A model generated the notes under the pieces. It did no database searches. It saw only the letters and a list, made by a program, of their open reading frames with translations, and was not told the origin of the DNA. The position numbers were made by a program, and so were the translations under genes. This document shows, piece after piece, positions 21,560 to 23,917 of a stretch of DNA of 23,917 nucleotides. This stretch comes from an uncultured Christensenella sp. (GTDB lineage Bacteria; Bacillota; Clostridia; Christensenellales; Borkfalkiaceae). Positions within the stretch are counted from its first letter, which is position 1. Each line of letters starts with the position of its first letter. The stretch is taken from contig CAJTYL010000017.1 in assembly GCA_910583855.1 (NCBI GenBank), positions 1 through 23,917 of the forward strand. The letters are read 5' to 3'.

Positions 21560-22232
21560 CTATTTTTCTAAGCACTAAAAAATAAGAGTGGTTTTTACGC
21601 GCATGTTTTTGTTTAATCAAGCGAGAAACACAAGGCTTGTTATTCCTTACTAACACAAATAAATCTTCGACAATAAAGCCAAGTGATTCATAATAATTTA
21701 TAATTTCTACATGTGTTAAATGTTGTTTGTTTGCACTGACTTCATCTTGGCATTTTACTATAAATATACCTTTATTTTTTAATACTCTAAAAATTTCAAT
21801 GCCAGCTTTGTAGTATAAGTCTAAAACCGCATCGTGGTATTTAGGGGCATTTTCTTGTTCATATGCTTGACCATTTGAATACGCCTCTCTAAATGAAGAA
21901 AAATTACCATTACCAGCCATATGCGCAGTGTCTTTTCTAAATAATCCCTCCATATAGGGGGGGTCGAACACAACGCAATCAAAAAAACATGAATCATATG
22001 GCAACTTTCTGCAATCAACACCTGTCTGTATATCTGACGGAAAAAATTTATATTGAGATGTATCTACGTTTTTCCAAAATACACCTTTACCATAAGTAAC
22101 ATCTGCAATAGACGAATTAGGTTGAACGTATAGGTTTAAAATTTGGGGAAACAATTCCGCATTATTACCACAATGTGTTGAAAAAACCAAGTTTGATGTG
22201 GTTATTCCGTTTGCACTTCGAACTTTATCCAT
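21552..22232 (-). CDS. DNA methyltransferase of the module (DPPY type)
   Basis: The 226-residue amino-methyltransferase has the SAM-binding motif I as ADVTYGKGVFW (43-53) and catalytic motif IV as DPPY (90-93). Motif I therefore precedes IV, and no long target-recognition insert separates them. DPPY is typical of N6-adenine methyltransferases, although N4-cytosine cannot be excluded. A basic C-terminus (LIKQKHARKNHS) may touch DNA. It should methylate the site cut by the neighbouring endonuclease. AGGAG lies 5 nt before the ATG and it has its own minus-strand promoter, so protection can begin before the controller protein builds up. The 3' ends of the two genes overlap on opposite strands. 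Confidence 0.86.
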   Translation of the reverse strand: MDKVRSANGITTSNLVFSTHCGNNAELFPQILNLYVQPNSSIADVTYGKGVFWKNVDTSQYKFFPSDIQTGVDCRKLPYDSCFFDCVVFDPPYMEGLFRKDTAHMAGNGNFSSFREAYSNGQAYEQENAPKYHDAVLDLYYKAGIEIFRVLKNKGIFIVKCQDEVSANKQHLTHVEIINYYESLGFIVEDLFVLVRNNKPCVSRLIKQKHARKNHSYFLVLRKIVK

Positions 22233-22253
22233 AGTTGCTCCTTATAGTTTTGC

Positions 22254-22282
22254 ATTATATCATAAATTATATTGAAAATCAA
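22254..22282 (-). promoter_or_regulatory. Promoter of the methyltransferase gene
   Basis: On the minus strand TTGATT (22282-22277) and TATAAT (22259-22254) are separated by 17 nt. No copy of the controller operator lies within it, so the methyltransferase is probably controller-independent. Confidence 0.7.
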
Positions 22283-22346
22283 TAAATTGCACACTATAAA
22301 TTACAATTTCAGTTTCAATGTTAATATAGCAACTATTAATTGGTAG

Positions 22347-22385
22347 ATTATAAACTTTACATTTTTACTCCATATAGTTTATAAT
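22347..22385 (+). promoter_or_regulatory. Promoter overlapped by a 10-bp inverted repeat
   Basis: TTTACA (22356-22361) and TATAAT (22380-22385) are separated by 18 nt. ATTATAAACT (22347-22356) and AGTTTATAAT (22376-22385) form a perfect inverted repeat whose arms touch the -35 and cover the -10 box. It reads toward the 297-residue gene and may be an operator or a cruciform. Confidence 0.6.
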
Positions 22386-22474
22386 TTGCTGGTTTATATG
22401 TACATGTCGAGATAATATAAAATTAATTTCTAAAAGACATCGTAATTATATAAAAATTGTTATTAGGTAGACAG

Positions 22475-23368
22475 ATGAGAAGTAATAATATTTTTGATTT
22501 AGTAGAAAAAAATTATAATTTGAAAGACGAAGTTGAAAAAATATCGTATTACGTTTATAATGACAATTTTTTCTGTAAAAGGCGATTTAATGAACTTACA
22601 GAACAAAATGAATATGCGCTAAATTATAATTTTATAGAGATTTGTGAAGATTATTTGTTTGAATACCTTCCTAATGTTGGTACTTGTCTTTCATTATCTG
22701 AATTTTCAGAAAGAGCTAATGCCAGAATCATTTATACTGAAAGTGGAATTGATAGAGAAAGTTTACTTAATTTTATTGAATTGATAGAAAATTTCTTATT
22801 TATCTATAACAAGAGAAAAAACATTCTTTTTAAAAAGCATAATATCCATTATTATGATAAGTCGTATAAAAATTTAATGTTTCTTTTGTCTGAAATCGAA
22901 AATAAACTTGGTGTATCAAAAAAAGTTTTAAACAACAAGGTTGTTTTGTGTGATAATGATTATAAACTTTGTGAAGTCGTAAATGAAATAGATAATATAG
23001 ACGTTGGTTTTGAACTAATTAAATATAAACGTGAAAGATTAAACAGCAAAGAGAAAAGAAAAGTTTTAAAACAGTTAGATATATTCCTTGAACCTTTAAT
23101 AGATGAGATAGTAAACACAAAAGAAAAATCGTCTATAATTTACAAAATGGCAAAAGATTTGGGCTATCTATACAATAATTATGAATTAAGACATAGCAAT
23201 TTGAATAAGTCATCGAACGATTACAAAGAATTTCTAACCAAGTATTCAGAGAGAGATTTTGTTAAAGTATATGACCTTACCTATAATTTAATTTTAGACT
23301 TCCTTATTGCCAAAGACTATAAATCAATTCAATCAGTAATTGATGAATTAAAGAACGCAAATCCTTAA
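22475..23368 (+). CDS. Protein of unknown function beside the R-M module (297 aa)
   Basis: I do not recognise a family. The protein is A+T-rich in codon use, mostly helical and rich in Lys, Asn and Tyr, without signal or membrane segments. The N-terminus has paired basic and aromatic residues (KISYYVYNDNFFCKRR). The middle carries a helical stretch with FLFIYNKRKN. The C-terminal third contains LRHSNLNKSSNDYKEF and then long helices ending LIAKDYKSIQSVIDEL, which faintly recalls helical HEPN/abortive-infection C-termini, without a clear R-x4-6-H RNase motif. A weak TTAGGTAG precedes ATG 22475; TTG 22457 is an alternative. It sits directly beyond the methyltransferase, so a defence role is possible but unproven. 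Confidence 0.6.
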   Translation: MRSNNIFDLVEKNYNLKDEVEKISYYVYNDNFFCKRRFNELTEQNEYALNYNFIEICEDYLFEYLPNVGTCLSLSEFSERANARIIYTESGIDRESLLNFIELIENFLFIYNKRKNILFKKHNIHYYDKSYKNLMFLLSEIENKLGVSKKVLNNKVVLCDNDYKLCEVVNEIDNIDVGFELIKYKRERLNSKEKRKVLKQLDIFLEPLIDEIVNTKEKSSIIYKMAKDLGYLYNNYELRHSNLNKSSNDYKEFLTKYSERDFVKVYDLTYNLILDFLIAKDYKSIQSVIDELKNANP

Positions 23369-23443
23369 AATTTTTTTGAGAAGCAAACACTGCTGTCTGT
23401 ATCTACTGTGCAACACAATTTAATCAAAATTTTCTCATAATTT

Positions 23444-23469
23444 CACGGCTTACAGCAAAGCCGTGTTTT
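23444..23469 (+). terminator. Terminator after the 297-residue gene
   Basis: CACGGCTT (23444-23451) pairs with AAGCCGTG (23458-23465), followed by TTTTC. Confidence 0.75.
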
Positions 23470-23477
23470 CATTTACA

Positions 23478-23517
23478 AAAAAACACAACCTTACCCGATA
23501 GTATTCGAATAAGGTTG
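23478..23517 (-). terminator. Terminator of the tRNA operon
   Basis: On the minus strand CAACCTTA (23517-23510) pairs with TAAGGTTG (23493-23486), followed by TGTTTTTTT. It ends the tRNA transcript 5 nt after the last tRNA. Confidence 0.75.
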
Positions 23518-23521
23518 AGTA

Positions 23522-23597
23522 TGGTGCACCTTCAGGGACTCGAACCCTGGGCCCACTGATTAAGAGTCAGTTGCTCTACCAACTGAGCTAAAGGTGC
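23522..23597 (-). tRNA. tRNA-Lys (anticodon CTT)
   Basis: The 76-nt cloverleaf includes an encoded CCA end. The acceptor stem GCACCTT/AAGGTGC is perfect, discriminator base is A, and the anticodon loop CTCTTAA gives anticodon CTT. D-loop and T-loop (TTCGAGT) are standard. It is last in a minus-strand operon. Confidence 0.95.
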
Positions 23598-23623
23598 ATA
23601 TATTGCCGCTTATGCGGCGTTTG

Positions 23624-23699
23624 TGGTGGTCCATCCGAGACTCGAACCCGGGACACCTTGATTAAAAGTCAAGTGCTCTGCCAACTGAGCTAATGGGCC
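23624..23699 (-). tRNA. tRNA-Lys (anticodon TTT), acceptor mismatch
   Basis: The 76-nt cloverleaf includes CCA. The anticodon loop CTTTTAA gives TTT. The acceptor arms GGCCCAT and ATGGACC leave a C3:A70 mismatch, with the other six pairs intact. The T stem has one G-U. It is probably functional; the mismatch is unusual for a lysine tRNA and could also be a sequence error. Confidence 0.93.
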
Positions 23700-23705
23700 G
23701 TTTTT

Positions 23706-23734
23706 TGGCTGGGGTGGCAGACGAACCTACGAAT
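23706..23734 (-). pseudogene. Fragment of the tRNA-Gln 3' half
   Basis: The sequence TGGCTGGGGTGGCAG is identical to the start of the complete tRNA-Gln (23771-23785). It continues as ACGAACCTACGAAT, matching the T-arm side with a 3-nt deletion and two changes. The D and anticodon arms are missing, so no tRNA can form. It is either a decayed duplicate tRNA or a leftover of an element that once used the tRNA 3' end as its attachment site. Confidence 0.75.
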
Positions 23735-23770
23735 AAACGAAGGCGTTTAGCCTTGTCAGCCGTTTTATTT

Positions 23771-23845
23771 TGGCTGGGGTGGCAGGATTTGAACCTACGA
23801 ATGCGGGAATCAAAATCCCGTGCCTTACCGCTTGGCGACACCCCA
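23771..23845 (-). tRNA. tRNA-Gln (anticodon TTG)
   Basis: The 75-nt cloverleaf includes CCA. The acceptor stem TGGGGTG/CACCCCA is perfect, the discriminator is G, and the anticodon loop TTTTGAT gives TTG. It lies upstream of the two lysine tRNAs in the same transcript. Confidence 0.95.
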
Positions 23846-23863
23846 CCGAATTTAAAAAGGATA

Positions 23864-23917
23864 TGGGGCGGGCGACAAGTTTCGAACTTGCTACCTCCAG
23901 AGCCACAATCTGGCGCT
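23864..23917 (-). tRNA. tRNA-His (anticodon GTG), cut by the window edge
   Basis: Only the 3' part lies in the window: CCA end, discriminator C, acceptor CGCCCGC, T-arm, and an anticodon stem CCAGA/TCTGG around TTGTGGC, giving GTG. A C discriminator is the hallmark of histidine tRNAs, pairing with the extra 5' G. The 5' part lies beyond position 23917. Confidence 0.9.

Noticed and set aside
22321..22340. A third controller operator near the methyltransferase promoter
   Set aside because: CTATTAAT at about 22333 matches only half of the 16-bp palindrome and lacks the second arm.

Overview
The window looks like chromosomal DNA of a low-to-medium G+C Bacillota (Clostridia-type) bacterium. The evidence is consistent GGAGG ribosome sites, many sigma-A-like promoters (TTGACA / 16-18 nt / TATAAT), compact intrinsic terminators and Bacillota-type gene families. 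The genus cannot be named from the sequence alone.

Region 1 (1 to about 8.7-9.0 kb) is the end of a decayed integrative conjugative element. In order it carries a LexA/UmuD-like self-cleaving repressor with a palindrome just upstream, a small zinc-ribbon protein, a structured non-coding stretch with two tandem terminators, a sigma-region-4-like regulator, an unknown protein, a ribbon-helix-helix-like probable relaxosome protein, and the N-terminal stub of a MobP-type relaxase. The stub is joined directly to the C-terminal two thirds of a SNF2-like helicase, so a deletion has removed the rest of the relaxase and presumably the transfer genes. A cargo and recombination block follows: a resolvase-fold protein without catalytic residues, a Fic AMP-transferase, a 56-residue SHOCT-like protein and an apparently intact large serine recombinase. 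Three near-identical copies of a roughly 70-nt leader ending in a terminator hairpin punctuate this block. It is the most unusual feature of the window and suggests shared transcription attenuation.

Region 2 (about 9.1-20.4 kb) is host backbone, richer in G+C. It holds a membrane-anchored surface transglutaminase-like protein, a nucleoside kinase with a ThrRS-like N-terminus, a cardiolipin synthase starting almost at its promoter, a gluconate 5-dehydrogenase behind a paired TGTACA operator, a TerB-like protein, galE, a small conserved protein, a broken XRE regulator, a probable interspersed repeat and an acidic lipoprotein. Most of these are single-gene units with their own promoter and terminator.

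Region 3 (about 20.65-23.4 kb) is clearly more A+T-rich and looks acquired. It is a type II restriction-modification module: a controller protein overlapping a PD-(D/E)xK endonuclease by ATGA, with a converging DPPY methyltransferase. Two copies of a 16-bp palindrome bracket the controller promoter. A 297-residue protein of unknown function lies beyond, behind a promoter overlapped by an inverted repeat, and is a candidate defence gene.

Region 4 (23.48-23.917 kb) is a minus-strand tRNA operon: His (cut by the window edge), Gln, a duplicated 3' fragment of the Gln tRNA, Lys(TTT) and Lys(CTT), then a terminator.
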